Positions 9,532 through 21,259 of a stretch of DNA of 64,000 nt are shown one piece after another. The notes beneath the pieces are model-generated. The model made no database searches. It saw nothing but the letters and a program-made list of their open reading frames with translations, and was not told where the DNA came from. Source of the DNA: Lineus longissimus (taxonomy: Eukaryota; Nemertea; Pilidiophora; Heteronemertea; Lineidae); assembly GCF_910592395.1 (NCBI RefSeq), contig NC_088323.1, positions 14,185,501-14,249,500 of the forward strand. The letters run 5' to 3'. Position 1 is the stretch's first letter, and every line of letters starts with the position of its first letter. Made by a program: the position numbers and the translations under genes.

Positions 9532-10016
9532 AAATACCTCCTCTTATCGCCTTTTCAGAAGTAAGTAAAATGCTTCAAACCAACTTGCCATGTTAAACCA
9601 GGTGCTGAGTAACAGTGACAAGGATCGATCTGAAAGTAGTTCAAATTGAATTTCTCAAAGAAATCAGCTAGGAGTAACACATCAGTTTTGAGGTACAGAT
9701 CAATGAAATCTTTCCTGATTCTTGAAATTAAAATGATCCCAGGACCTATATGTTTTTAGCCTCTTCGTAAAGAGGCTAAAATACCTCCTCTTATCGCCTT
9801 TTCAGAAGTAAGTAAAATGCTTCAAACCAACTTGCCATGTTAAACCAGGTGCTGAGTAACAGTGACAAGGATCGATCTGAAAGTAGTTCAAATTGAATTT
9901 CTCAAAGAAATCAGATAGAAGTAACACATCAGTTTTGAGGTACAGATCAATGAAATCTCCATGATTCTTGAAATTAAAATGATCCCAGGACTTATATCTT
10001 TTTAGCCTCTTCGTAA
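9532..10016. repeat. Tandem duplication, period 246 bp, in PolB (copy A only)
   Basis: Unit 1 (9532-9777) and unit 2 (9778-10016) both start AAATACCTCCTCTTATCGCC. They carry the palm-proximal coding segment of the polymerase twice. The units differ at several bases, unit 2 being closer to copy B, which has a single unit (about 45176-45415). The junction carries a 12-bp hairpin, TTTTAGCCTCTT with complement (9754-9781). Confidence 0.9.
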
Positions 10017-10526
10017 GCTGAATCATGTGCCATTTCATTCTTTAATTCGTCAAAGAACATAGACTTCTCAAAGTAAGTAACTTGATAACGTTCATGTGAT
10101 GTGTAAATTAAAAGGAACAAGGAACTGATCCTTTCTTTCTCAATATATCTGAATTCCTCACTATCAAGGAACATATGTATTGTAATTTTGAAGTCATCGT
10201 CCACCATTGATTTGGTTATGTTGTCTAAACCAGATTGAATGAATCTGTACGAGTCTAAAAACCTAAGACACCCGAACTGAAATTAAATGTTTTAGCAGGT
10301 ATTTTAATTTTTTTATGTTCAGGAAGTTTAGTCATTAATTAGGTGAGAATCGTAATTACTAAGATTATGGAAGAACACCGGAACAAACATGGCTTTCTTT
10401 TCATTCAAGTTGCAAGAGTTGTGAGCAACTCCTCGGTATCTACCCTTGTAGTGATCATGATCATTGTCGTAACCTAGCAATTGGTTAGAGTAGTAACTGT
10501 GTGTTTCTTTGTGATATCTCTGCCAG

Positions 10527-10610
10527 TCTGACTTCGTCCCGAGAGCAGAGCTCGAATCAGACTCCGTCCCGACAGCAGAGCTCGAGTCTGCCTCTGTCGT
10601 GACGAGAGTA
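10527..10610. repeat. About 30-bp tandem motif within PolB (copy A)
   Basis: Two full units and one partial unit of TCTGACTTCGTCCCGAGAGC plus AGAGCTCGA repeat at 10527, 10557 and 10587. On the minus strand they encode Ser/Asp-rich repeats (ESDSSSA, KSD). They sit between the exonuclease motif and the YYSNQLLGY segment. Copy B has the same at about 45925-46000. Closely related single copies occur elsewhere in the element. Confidence 0.7.
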
Positions 10611-11861
10611 ACGTTGCAGTTCAGTTGATTAGATAATAATTCTTCCGTTCTGATTAATCAGTCACAGAAAACGTTTACAATATCAGAACCCCTGTAACTC
10701 GTGTATTCACTATTGTAGAGTAACGGGTAGTCGGAGTGAACATAAGCTCCTACTGCAGATGAAACCAGTTTGAATAGCTTTTTGATTACAGTGGTTACTG
10801 GGGATACAGGGTTAACAGGTTCATTAACAACATGAATACTTATGGATTCAAAATCAGCATAGATCACAAAGGGAACTCTGTTCTTGAATGAGTGCTTTTC
10901 AAATAGAAGTTGAGACCATTTACTGTTCGGTGCAGGCAGAGTGGTCTTACAGTAATCGTGTTCACCACATTTCAGTTTATGGTTTTCTAGTGTTGATTTA
11001 CGATAAAAGTAGTTCATGCATCTCCTGCAGAGAAATACGGTATTCCTGGTTATCTTGTAGAAAAAATTGCTGTCTCCTATGTGCATGAAATGGTCCTTGA
11101 AGTAAAGCAAATCGATAACATCATCATCGTCATAGTTCTTTGACAGGAAGAGTGGTTCAAGTTGTGCATAATAGATGACCTTAGCTGATTCATTCTGTAA
11201 CTTAAAAACGTTAATATTAAGATTGTTGTCTTTCTCGATCTTTGAGATATCCTTTTGGATACATACAGGAAAGGAGTTAATTTTGATACAACCGTTATCT
11301 AGTTTGGCTAGTTCTTCTTAACTAGCTATAGTTTCAGGTGTGACTTTGTCGGGTGTGACGTTGTAATATTCAGCAGCCAATAGACTCCATAGAAAACATT
11401 TATTATCATTTGATTGAATATTCATTACAGCTTTTGTTTTGAATGGTAGTTAAGTGTAATGACCGCCTTTACACTTTTGTATGAACAGATTGTGAGGTCA
11501 CAAGACTTTATCACATTTAAAGACAAACCACTTCCTTGAAAGAACCTCTCCCCAATCTGAGCCTTAATATAATTTAACTGATTTGTTATGGCATAAATCG
11601 CCTGATTCCTCGTAATTATGCTTTCCATTGGAGACTGAATTTGGTGGGTCGAGCTATGCTCTCTGGACGTAGTCCGGGTGACGCTTTCACCAGACCTCAT
11701 GAACTCGGCAAAAAACGAGATATTATAATTTTGTGATGGTAATCATTAAGTTTGAATAGGACCTCGTCCAACTTATCTCTGTACTCATGAAACTGTTTTG
11801 CTTGTTTGTCAATTTTTAAAGGAATAGTGACAACAGGACTACCGAATACTTTTCAATTTCA

Positions 11862-12430
11862 GGTTTTATGCCATTTAGAAACATATTGTTGTTTATCAGA
11901 TTAAGCAGAGAAGCATTTTCATATTCAGGATAATAACCAAAATACTGTGTTATCACTCTTTCCCAATTTTCTATCACATTTTGGTAATAGTAGTAAAACC
12001 AATTTCCATTACTTTTGACTATCATGATATTGATAGACCTATCTAACTGTTCTTTAAAAGGACCCCAATCTACTGTAGCACTCTTCTGTCTGTTTTTTCT
12101 TCCTTAGACACCGATCACATGTTAGACCAAGAGAAACATAGTTCTGGTAATACTTAAATTCCTTTATTGGTAATAAATGATCTAGCTCTTCTTCAACTAT
12201 GGTTGTAATACATCTTTGGTAGTTTAACCATTGTCTGAAGAATTCTTCGGAGCAACCTAAACCTAATCCTGAGAAACCAGTACCTTGTCTTTTAGATATC
12301 CTGTTTAGGCCAACTCTCACTTTATGTCTATCTCTATTACCACTCTGATCAAGGTAATTACTTTTGAAATATGAATTCCAACAAGATCTACATTTGTCTC
12401 TCTTACCATCTTTAGCGATTCACCATATCC
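11862..12430 (-). pseudogene. Zinc/HNH-like protein of virus-like element, C-terminal part (copy A)
   Basis: The minus strand reads DKCRSCWNSYF (second half of a zinc ribbon), then a linker, then an HNH-like core. The core is EELDHLLPIKEF followed after about 20 residues by CDRCLRKK, resembling the (I/L)DH(I/V)xPxxxF...LxxLCxxCNxxK layout of HNH nucleases. A further segment with NWFYYYYQNVIENWERV follows. The frame breaks between parts. If active it would be a DNA nuclease of the element. It is split from its N-terminal zinc half by a 950-bp insertion. Confidence 0.55.
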
Positions 12431-13380
12431 TAATATGTAAAGTCAAGGACTTGGTGAGCCCCCCTTTAGGTCGGGGAGCACCCCGAACCCCCCCCCCCCC
12501 CTACGATAGCGTAACGTTTTTACCCAGTACAATGGAGGGGACCCCCCCCCCCCCCCAACCCCCCATGTTGGGACCATCCATAGTTCCTTCCGACACATTT
12601 TTGTTTTGGTAATGTAATACATTGTGATTGTCCTTATTCACGGGAATCGGGCGTTTCCAGTGATATATGACACAAATGGGTTGTCCTCATGCATTCACTT
12701 TGGAAACGCATTTTAAAATAGATGTTACGTCTTGTTAATGGGGCACGTCATCATCGCGTACATTTGGGAAAAACTCCCTTACGAGACCGGAGCAGACGGC
12801 TGAGAGTAGTTTAATTATTGGCCGCTAGGGTGCAGTATGTCGCTCACCCGAATTTTTCACGCAACTTTTGCTAAATAGAGCTAGTTCTAGTTTGTGATTC
12901 ATTTTGATACTTCAGATTTGGGTAGTAGACCAAAATAACTTAGTCGTCAGTGTGGTTTTAAGCAGGAAAAACGTATTTGTTTTTCTTAAAGTGCCTTTTT
13001 TGGACGGGTGTATGCGATTGTTCTGTTTATGTCACGTGACCTCGACCATGTCGACACAAAATTGAAATAAACAACCCTTTTCTGTCATTATTTAGGACGG
13101 ATATTTTTCTAATAAAAATATTAATTGGCCAATTTCTTGGGCATATGTGGCGAATTCCCATGAAGATTTAAATTAATTTCAACCAATGGGATAGCAACCA
13201 CCACCGGAAAATCGCGGAGAAATCGTAAACTAAACGGAGTTAATTCAGCGCCATTTGGAAAAAAACCAAAAAAAATTGTTTGTAGGATATACAATAGTTA
13301 CTCTCGTTATTTCTAATCATTATACTCCCGCACAGGCGCGTATCTTAAGAGCCCCTCCTAAGAAGGGGGGGGGGGGCTTA
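12431..13380. mobile_element. About 950-bp insertion with C/G-run ends (copy A only)
   Basis: Copy B is uninterrupted at about 54852-54865, so this is extra DNA. Near the left end is GAGCCCCCCTTTAGG (about 12455), and near the right end the complement of AGCCCC...TTCTTAGGAGGGG (13350-13377). These read as similar inverted ends with homopolymer C/G runs. Other poly-C runs lie at about 12490 and 12541. No transposase ORF was seen. It is probably a non-autonomous DNA transposon, class unknown. Confidence 0.6.
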
Positions 13381-13470
13381 GATATTTCTCTTCACCACAT
13401 TTCGTGCATTCCTTTCTTAGCGTTTCACCACATACTTTACAGTAATCTATTTATTTCTTCTATTCTTTGC
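13381..13470 (-). pseudogene. Zinc/HNH-like protein, N-terminal zinc half (copy A)
   Basis: The short stretch reads ECTKCGEEK on the minus strand, the first Cys pair of the zinc ribbon whose second pair (DKCRSC) is at about 12405 across the insertion. In copy B both pairs are contiguous (54755-54960). It overlaps the C-terminal end of the integrase fragment in another frame. Confidence 0.6.
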
Positions 13471-13665
13471 GAATTCACTTTCTTTGTTGAGGTGAAGCCC
13501 GTAAATGTTGTACCATCTCCTTCGTTTCCAATCATTCTGGCATTTACTGGTTGTATACCTATTGATGAGTGAAATGAGTTGTTGTAGCCACTGACCAAGT
13601 CATCTAACAGGTCAATCCACTTGTCGGTCTCCTTAGCAGGCCATGATCTTTGATTCAATTCAGAT
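13437..13665 (-). pseudogene. Retroviral-type integrase C-terminal fragment (copy A)
   Basis: The minus strand reads KETDKWIDLLDDLVSGYNNS followed by FHSSIGIQPVNA. This is the conserved YNxxxHSSIGxxP segment just after the third catalytic residue in rve-type integrases, as found in Polinton/Maverick and Ty3-like elements. Its N-terminal catalytic core is missing: the homology ends at about 13665, where unrelated sequence begins. With PolB alongside, the Maverick-type assignment is favoured over an LTR retrotransposon. Confidence 0.8.
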
Positions 13666-13680
13666 GCCTTCTCTTAGCGG

Positions 13681-14600
13681 TGCAAACCAGTTTTAACTTG
13701 ATTCAGGCAATTTTCCGTTGCTCGCTCATGCGTGAAAAGCTGGGTGTTTTGTACAGATATGCATTAAACCCCTACCTACTGATATCCGTCGAAAATATTT
13801 TCCAAAATTATAAAGTGCTATTCTAGGGGTAATTTATCAAACTGCATACTTTTTTAAACACCCTGAATAGGCTAAAAAATGTATTTCCAGGTTACTCGAT
13901 GATCACGTAAATTTACTGTAATCGCATACATCGGTGTACATACATCGGTACAATACATGTGCTGATTTCTATCTGTATCCAGTGGTGTAAATAGACTTTG
14001 ACCTGAAACATGTATACCTGACATGTGACATTCCTGGAATGGTGGAATGGGTTCGTAAGGGGACTTTTTTCCATGCCAGACACCATTTTGTGCCCAGTTC
14101 AGTCATCAATGAAAGCGGAACCATACCGTTTTTTCCAGTAAGCCAGTGAGGCGCGCGATATACAGAAACATGACACGTATTTCTACAGTGGTATTGGCGG
14201 AGGTAACGGGGGCAATACAACTGGAAGTTCAGTATGTCAAATCATAAGATAGTAAAGCAGTAGGCTGATGAAGCAGATATGGGATGATGTACTGGAAGCC
14301 ACGAATTTTTGCGGTCATTTTATTTTTGCAGATTTCGCAGTCTACAAAATTCGGGAAATAAAACTTGCAAGAAAATATTTTCTGATTAATAAAACGAAAG
14401 AAAATTTTGTAATTCGCCGAAATAAGTTTGATGCATGTATTTGTAGACACCGTAGACCTATGTTGTGTGTGTGTTTTATTTTGTTTTACATCAAATGTAA
14501 CAACCTTAGGAGTTTATGCTACCTGTTTCTCCGGTACAGGCTCCTCGCTGGGGCCTAAATTGAGGGCCTCTCTCAGTATGTCCTCATCCAACATCATGTT
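13681..14600. other. About 920 bp without a recognised gene (copy A)
   Basis: This lies between the integrase fragment and the BEL/Pao scrap. An 83-codon minus ORF (13969-14220) and short plus ORFs are open in both copies, but the copies are too alike for that to mean much and no motif was seen. The same stretch is at about 55180-56120 in copy B, which has about 20 extra bases near 55450. Confidence 0.5.
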
Positions 14601-14634
14601 GCTGGCTTAGGCTTCAATTCCTCTATACTGTTGT

Positions 14635-14976
14635 TCTAGCGTCGGATACCTTAATCTAACCAAGAGGCTGGTTCTGAGCTCGTTGGCGGGAATTTTCGAT
14701 GTTTTAGGCTTGGTGGCGCCAGTCATCATGGTCGCCAAAAAAAAACTGGCTACAGGAGCTATGTGGAAAGACAAATACCGATGGGACCAGAGCCTTCCCG
14801 AACCTGTCGCACAGAAGTGGATGGATTTGTTCAAAAGAGTGCAGAATCTGAAAACATTCAAAGTCGAAAGATGTTTAACTCCACCAGGATCCGCAGGACA
14901 TTCAATACAGATCATCTTTCGCGACGCAAGCGAAAGTGAATTCGGTAGTGTTGCGTATATGCGATGGAAAACATAA
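14635..14976 (+). pseudogene. BEL/Pao reverse transcriptase fragment (copy A)
   Basis: The plus strand reads SLAGIFDVLGLVAPVIMVAK, then WDQSLPEPVAQKW, then FRDASESEFGSVAYMRW. These match the Pao-family RT connection region (SxxSxxFDPxGxxxPxxxxAK) and the start of RNase H (xDASxxxxGxVxYxR). The catalytic palm is missing upstream and the frame ends at 14976. It is a short 5'- and 3'-truncated relic. Confidence 0.85.
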
Positions 14977-15914
14977 GATCGGTACCAAACACGTCATCGC
15001 AAAAATCGAGGGTCGCCCCGGTGAAACCACTTTCGTTTGCATCTGAAATCAAATACTAATAATAAATACAGTGCTCTGCATAAGTTTTAGGAATACCTCC
15101 CCAAATCCCTCTCATTTCCAATTGACATGATTGACCCTTTCCATCCTCAGGCCATTGTGTAATGTCCCTTCTTCTGTGTGCTCTCTTTGTGTGCTCCTCT
15201 ATTGATAAAGAATTGGCAGATATCCAGTCAAACTGCAGACTGGCTTCAGTTTGCATGTTAAAACACATAACACGAGATTTTTTAAATTATTCTTTGATGT
15301 TATGTAATCTCTTGTTGTTTACTCCTGAGTTAGCAGTTATCGGGGATTGTCCTTAGTTTGTATGTCAAATCACACCAGACTTATAGCTATTTATCTTCAG
15401 TCTTGAGTTTGCTATTACATTTAGGATCTAATGACTTTGCAGATAAAGTGAACTTGTCGCCTCCATTCTGGTTGTGACTTTGTCCTCAAAAGACCTATTC
15501 GGGATGAATGGAGATAATAATTAAACACCACAGAATCTCTTTTCATGCAACAGCAATTATAAGGACATTTTGTCTTGTATTTCCATAACCACAATAACTA
15601 TGTGCTCAGCTAGGCCTGTTGTTGAAGGAACACAGCCCACGAAAATGGAGGACCCTTTAATATGAGGACTAAGTTGAAATCACATGATATTTATATCCCT
15701 CCTTCCTATAACTAATTCTCGCCCTTCCCCAACTGTGCTCCTTTCCTGAAAATTGCTTCGTTTGTTTCGCAAAAACTTTCACTCATTGCACCTTTCTTGA
15801 AAACAAATTATCCTGTCATAATACTGACTGTTCCCCGATTGCCTGTGAAATCACCTGATATAAATCTTGCTTCTTCTGTGTTGTGTATGCTGTAATTCGT
15901 ATCTCTTTGTGGTG

Positions 15915-16735
15915 TCTCCTCCATGGTTGAGACAGTTCAAACAGAGGTTGTGACAAGGACACCCATGTACTCCAGTTTGTGACTGTCTCTTAGAAGACAA
16001 GTAAGACTGTTCCAAGATTGAGACAGGATGTGCCACATGATAATTGGTTGAATGACAGGAACGGGAAAGGTGTTTGCAGTAAAATGTTAGCAATATGTAA
16101 ATGGGCTAACTAGCCATAAGGAGATAAACTGATATGGCCTAAGATTACGCTGCTAGATAACTATGGCAACACTTTCTTTGCACCTGCCATGAAGACAATG
16201 AAGCAGACGACAAGATATCCATCACAGATCACACCGACTCGGAGATGTGATAAAGACATGATAAAGACACTGAGCGACTTTTATCTTAGATAAGAATAAT
16301 AATAGGCCCCAAAATGTAAAATTATGTACAGACGATGCAGCGAAGATGCTTTGAGTATTAACAAGAAGCAGCTGTGTAATAAAGGGGCGATGAAAAAACA
16401 TGGAATGGGGCAAAGACCGCCTACGGATGCGACCCAGAATGGGAAAACGACACGGCACAACCAGGAGAGCAAAACAGGAAAGTGAGTGGAGGTGGGAAAG
16501 AACATAACAGCATGGCCTTGCTTTCAAGAAATAAATATTTGGAATGACCCTGTAATGTAGGTCAAGAGATTCGAAGCAACACCCAAGTTTATTGGATCTC
16601 TCAGGTCATGCGCCTGAAAAAAGAAATTTAGTTGGTGCATGCATGTGCAGCCAGTGACCTGAGAGCGGGAATTTGCATGGTAATTAGCGATCCTGGAAGG
16701 CCGCGCCAAAAATACAATCCACAAATGACTTTTCT
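15915..16735. other. About 820-bp non-repeat block inside the satellite (copy A)
   Basis: The satellite words stop at about 15915 and resume at AGAAGCTTGCACCATT (about 16741). The block contains ORFs on the minus strand (for example 16222-16527) with no recognisable domain. It is almost unchanged in copy B, with about 1% difference by eye. It may be an old insertion or a unit array decayed beyond recognition. No terminal repeats were found. Confidence 0.45.
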
Positions 16736-18779
16736 TCAGCAGAAGCTTGCACCATTCAATGCTAAATGAGCATTGTCCTCAGTTTGAATGTAAAACACCT
16801 AAGATTTTTAATGTCCATTCTTTGATTACTCTTGTTCTTTGCTCCTCAGTTAGCATATACATGTACTTCAATAAAAGAACTGTCCTAAGTTGGCATGTGA
16901 AAACACATCAGAATATTTCTTTGGCTTACTTTGTGTGCACCTTACTTAAAAATAAATTTGCAGATAGTCAAAGGGAATACTGTCCTCTGTTTGGATTTAA
17001 AATCACCTCACATTTCTTCTCCTTCCTGTTTTTTTAGCAGATATCCAATCAAAGGAGGACTTTCCTTAGATTCCATATCTCAATTCACAACAGATTAATC
17101 GCCCCTTGGCTCATACTGCGGGCTTCTTACTACTAGTATTAATTGATTCAAATATATCCACACAAAAGGACTGCCAGTTTAAAATCGCATCAGATGTTTG
17201 TCCCTTCGTCAGTGTTATATAAGCTCTCTTTGTTAGCATGGTTGGTTCCTTTTGAACAACAGTATGCAGAAAGCTACTCAAAATGTGTACTGTTCGCAGT
17301 TTGCATTCTGAACCTCATATTAATTTTGCTTTCATTAGTTTTTCTTAGCCATCATTGTTTGCTCCATTCTTGAACACCAGCTTGCAAAAATCAAAGCAAA
17401 AGGAGGACTGTCCCTAGTTAGCATTTTAAACGCACTCAATTGTTAATCTCCATTCTTGGATTTTTCTTTTAACTCTTATTGTATGATGCTGCGATAGCAG
17501 ATATGCACTTTAATTAGGACTTTTAGTTTCCATGTCTAATCACACCTGATTGATCACCCTTCTTCAATTTTGCATTTTTCTAATTTTGCACTCCCGCCTT
17601 GAAAATATTTTTTTGTGTTTGCTTTCGCGATTTGCACCTTTCCTGAAAATGAATTTGCAGATATCTTGTCAAAATGTGGACTTACCCCATTTGCAGGAAA
17701 AAATATCTTATGATAATTTTGATTCCTGTGTTTTGCATTGTCTGTCACTGTTCACTCCTTCCTTGAATATCAGCTTGCGCGGGTCCATGCAAAAGGAGCA
17801 CTGTCTTCAGTTTGAATGTGAAAACACATAAGATTTCTTATGTCCATTCTTTGATTACTCTTGTTGTTTTCTCCTCAGTTAGCAGATATCTAATGAAAGA
17901 CAACTGCCATTATTGTGCATGTCAAACACTATCATCACCCTTCTTTAACATCGCATTGGCTTTAATTGTATGCTACTCTCTTGAATATTCATTTGCAGTC
18001 ATCGAGTCAAAATGTGGTCTGTCCTGCAGTTTGCTTGTCAAAATAACATCATATTGATTTTCCTTTCTGTTTTGTGTTAGATCTCAATGATTGCTCGTTT
18101 CTTGAATACATGCATGCAAAAGGAGGACGGTCCGCTGTTTGCATATGAAAACAAATGGACTTCTTAAATGTGCATTCTACGATTAATGGTTTCTCTCATT
18201 GTTTGCTTCTGAGCACCAGATATCCACCTAAACAAGGACAAGCTATGGTTTGCACGCCAAAATTATCAGATTAATCACCCTTCTTCAGTTTTGCATTGGC
18301 TCGTGCTACTTTCTTAAAAATGAATGTGTGGATGTTCAATCAAAATGAAAACTGTCCACAGTTTGCATGTGAAATCACCTCATACTTATTTTTTTACCTC
18401 AGTTCTGTAGTTTAAGTCTTGATTGTGCGCTGCCTTCTTGAACGAACATCAGCTTCCACAAATCCATGAAAGGGACGTTGTTGTCAGTTTGCACGTGAAA
18501 ACACATTATATTTTTAATTCCTTTTTAAAGTATTGTACATATGATCTGTAGTATCTCACTGTTTCCTCGTGGCTTAGCAGATATGCTACTTTTTTTAAAA
18601 CGTTTCCATGTCAAATCACTTCAAATTAATCGATATTAGGCTCACTTTGCGCGCTCCTTTCAAATTAGTTTGTCAACTCTAAATGTGGACTATCTTTACT
18701 TTAAATTGCATCAGATTTATGCCCCTTCTTCAGTGTTATTTCAGCTCTCTTTGTTAGTTCCGAAATTGAGCCGAAATTG

Positions 18780-20770
18780 GCTTAAAAAGGAGACATGTTC
18801 TCAGTAGGCATCATTAAATCTTCTCACAATAATATTTCGTCCACTGATTTCTGTTTGCTGTAATTACTGTTTGATCCATTTTAACATCAGCTTGCACAAA
18901 CCCATGAAAAAGGAGGACTGTTCTCAGTTTGCATGTAAAACACATCAGATTAATCACCATCCCTTCAATGATTCTCTGGCTAACCTTGTGTGCTCCTTTC
19001 TTAAAATGATATCGAGTCAAGGCTCCATTCTGGAAAACGACTTTCGTTGCCTAACTTTCACTAATCTAACTTTTCTCGAAAACGAAGTTGCAGATATCCC
19101 GTCTAAATGCGGACTGCATGTGAAATCACTGGATACATATTTTGCTTTTTCTGTTTGTGTCAGCTGTAAGCTTGCACAAACCAATGAAGACGGAGGACTG
19201 TCCTCAGTTTGAATGTGAAACACATAATATCTCTAATGGCCATTCTTTGTTTTCTCTCACTGTTTTGCTCCCGAGTGGACCTTAGCAGATATATATCTAC
19301 ATTAAAATAACAGTCTTAAAAAATCAGTTTTAAAATGAGAACCCTGATTTGTCCCAAACCAGAGGAAGTTCATTTCTAAAATTTATTAGCACTGTCCACG
19401 GTTTCTACTTGAAATCACCGTATATTAATGTTTCATGTTTGTTCTATTCTTGAACATCATCATGCACAAAGCCATGGATGCGGAGGACTGCCCTCAGTTT
19501 ACATGTGAAAATACTTACAATTTTAACGTCCATTCATGGATTTTAGGTCACCCCTCATTGGGTGATATGAATAAAGACTAGCAAATGCTTTTATCTAAAA
19601 CTCCATGTACATTTACACTGGGCCTTTATGTACAAAACTGAAGTAAAAGCAATTGCTAGACTTTATTCATATCACCCATGGTTTGCTCCTGAGTTGGCAG
19701 ATGTCTATTTAACTGCATGCAGATTGTCCTTAGTTTAAATTCACATCATATTAATCACCTTTCTTTAGTTTTGCATTTGCTCACATTGTCTACTCCTTTC
19801 CTGAAAATAAATTTGCAGAGGAAGAAGATTGTCCTATGACAGTTTGCGTGTGAAATAATGGTGAATCAATGTTGAATCAACGTATAGCCTATTCATTTAT
19901 GATTTAGCCTACCTACTGTTATTTGCTTCTCTCTCAGTTGGCAGATAACCGCTCCAATATGGAGAGCTATCTTATAAGTTGATATCAGGTTCGACTAATG
20001 ACCCATCTTTAGTCTTTTTTCTTTGTTTTCTTTGTTTGCAGGTTTCGGGGACATCAGTTTGCAGAAATCCCATTAAAGTAGGACTATTCTCAGTTGTCAC
20101 ATGGAATCAAATCGGACTGTTTCCGTCTTCTGGTTTGTGTTCACTGTCCTTGGGTTTGTTTTCCATTCTTAAAAATGAATTTTATGAGTTATCTACCAGT
20201 CAAAAGGAGCACCGTTCTTAGTTTGCACGTCGCATCACATTTATGCCCCTTCTTCCGTGATATTTCAGCTCTCCTCATTTCAACTAAAATTTACTTAAAA
20301 AGGAGACCTGTTCTCAGTATGCATCATGAAATCTTCTCACTATAATATTTCATCCACGGATTTCTGTTAGCTGTAATTACTGTTTGATTCATTTTAACAT
20401 CAGCTTGCAACCCATGAAAAAGGAGGACTGTTCTTAGTTTGCATGTTCAACACAGATTAATCACTATCCCTTCAATGATTCTCTGGCTAACCTTGTGTGC
20501 TCCTTTCTTAAAATAATATCGAGTCAAAAGGGGCTCCCTTCCGGAAAATGACTTGTGTTGCCTAACTTTCATTCATTTTACCTTTCTTGAAAACGAAGTT
20601 GCAGATATCCCGTCTAAATACGGACAACTTGTGAAATCACTGGATACAATTTTTGCTTCTTGTTTTGTGTCAGCTGTAAGCTTGCACAAACCAATGCAAA
20701 AGGAGGACGGTCCACAGTTTGAATGTGAAACACATCAGATGTCGAATGCCCATGCTTAATTTTCTCTCAT
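18780..20770. repeat. Segment pair duplicated about 1.5 kb apart in satellite (copy A only)
   Basis: 18780-19250 and 20293-20770 are closely similar (shared AAAAAGGAGACATGTTCTCA or CCTGTTCTCA start, TTCTGTTAGCTGTAATTACT, AACGAAGTTGCAGATATCCC). They are about 1515 bp apart. Copy B has one version (60297-60730). One extra array period in copy A, by unequal exchange or loss in B, explains this. Confidence 0.8.
19560..19677. mobile_element. 118-bp MITE inside satellite (copy A)
   Basis: The inverted ends GGGTGATATGAATAAAGACT (19560) and complement (ending 19677) extend about 34 bp, with a short centre. It interrupts a satellite unit between CTCATT and TGGTTTGCTCC. The target duplication is not clear. 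The satellite part holding it is absent in copy B. Confidence 0.8.
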
Positions 20771-21259
20771 TGTTTGCTCTCGAGGTAGCAGATCTACATT
20801 TAAAAAATAACAGTCATGTCAAAACACTTCAGACTTATCTTATCACCCTTCTTCAACTTTGCGATGGCTTTAATCGCGTGCTCCTTTCTTGAAATTTGAA
20901 TGAATGAATTTGCGTGCGGTAGGCTATATTTAATTTAGTCAAAACGAAGACGGTCCTCAGTATACATGTGAAATACCGTCACATCGACTTTTTTTACTGT
21001 ATGTGGTGTTAGCTGCCATTGTTTTCTCCCTCTCAAACATCAGTTTACAATAATCTATCCAAAAAGAGGTTTGTCCGCAGTTCGCACGATGAAACAAATT
21101 TGCCTTGTAATGTCCATTCTACGATTTGTATGTCAACCTTCATCATGACAAATCGGGGCATTTCCATTCCATTCTGCTACATTTCGTGTGCCGACGATGC
21201 CCTCCTTGATCGAAATGCTTTATTTGGCGCTACGATCGCTCCATGGCCGGCTGACTGAG

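Larger units (their letters stand above)
8051..11700 (-). pseudogene. Protein-primed type B DNA polymerase of virus-like element (copy A)
   Basis: This is a large broken ORF on the minus strand, with parts in order. The N-terminal region is at 11700-11425, then CFLWSLLAAEYY (about 11400), followed by an in-frame TAA (shared with copy B). Next come a Cys-rich CRRCMNYF...HKLKCG finger, the exonuclease motif VIYADFES (about 10860) and a GRYRGVAHNSCNL-type segment. Then follow YLKTDVLLLSDFFEKF, motif A YIDANNLYG (about 9470), KPIYIGASVL (about 8765), motif C YLDTDSF (about 8660), and the C-terminal GITKNV/FDDYMIH segment. It would copy the element's genome by protein priming. Frameshifts, a tandem duplication (9532-10016) and a MITE (8158-8330) disable it. 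Confidence 0.9.
2276..13680. mobile_element. Decayed PolB/integrase virus-like element (Polinton/Maverick-type or relative), copy A
   Basis: The block groups genes typical of protein-primed PolB elements. On the + strand are a Ser/Thr/Gln-rich protein and a single-pass membrane protein (2313-4309). On the - strand are a deoxynucleoside kinase, DNA polymerase B, a zinc/HNH-like protein and a retroviral-type integrase C-terminus (4370-13680). The two gene sets converge at about 4310-4370. No terminal inverted repeats or capsid genes were found, so the class is inferred from PolB plus integrase. The limits given are those of recognisable coding remnants. Shared in-frame stops in both copies show that the element was dead before they diverged. 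Confidence 0.75.

Noticed and set aside
13969-14220. 83-codon minus ORF conserved in copy B
   Set aside because: No motif was seen, and conservation is that of the surrounding non-coding DNA.
16222-16527. Hydrophobic minus-strand ORFs that look like membrane proteins
   Set aside because: They lie in a non-coding block in the satellite. Two overlapping frames are open at once and neither matches a family.
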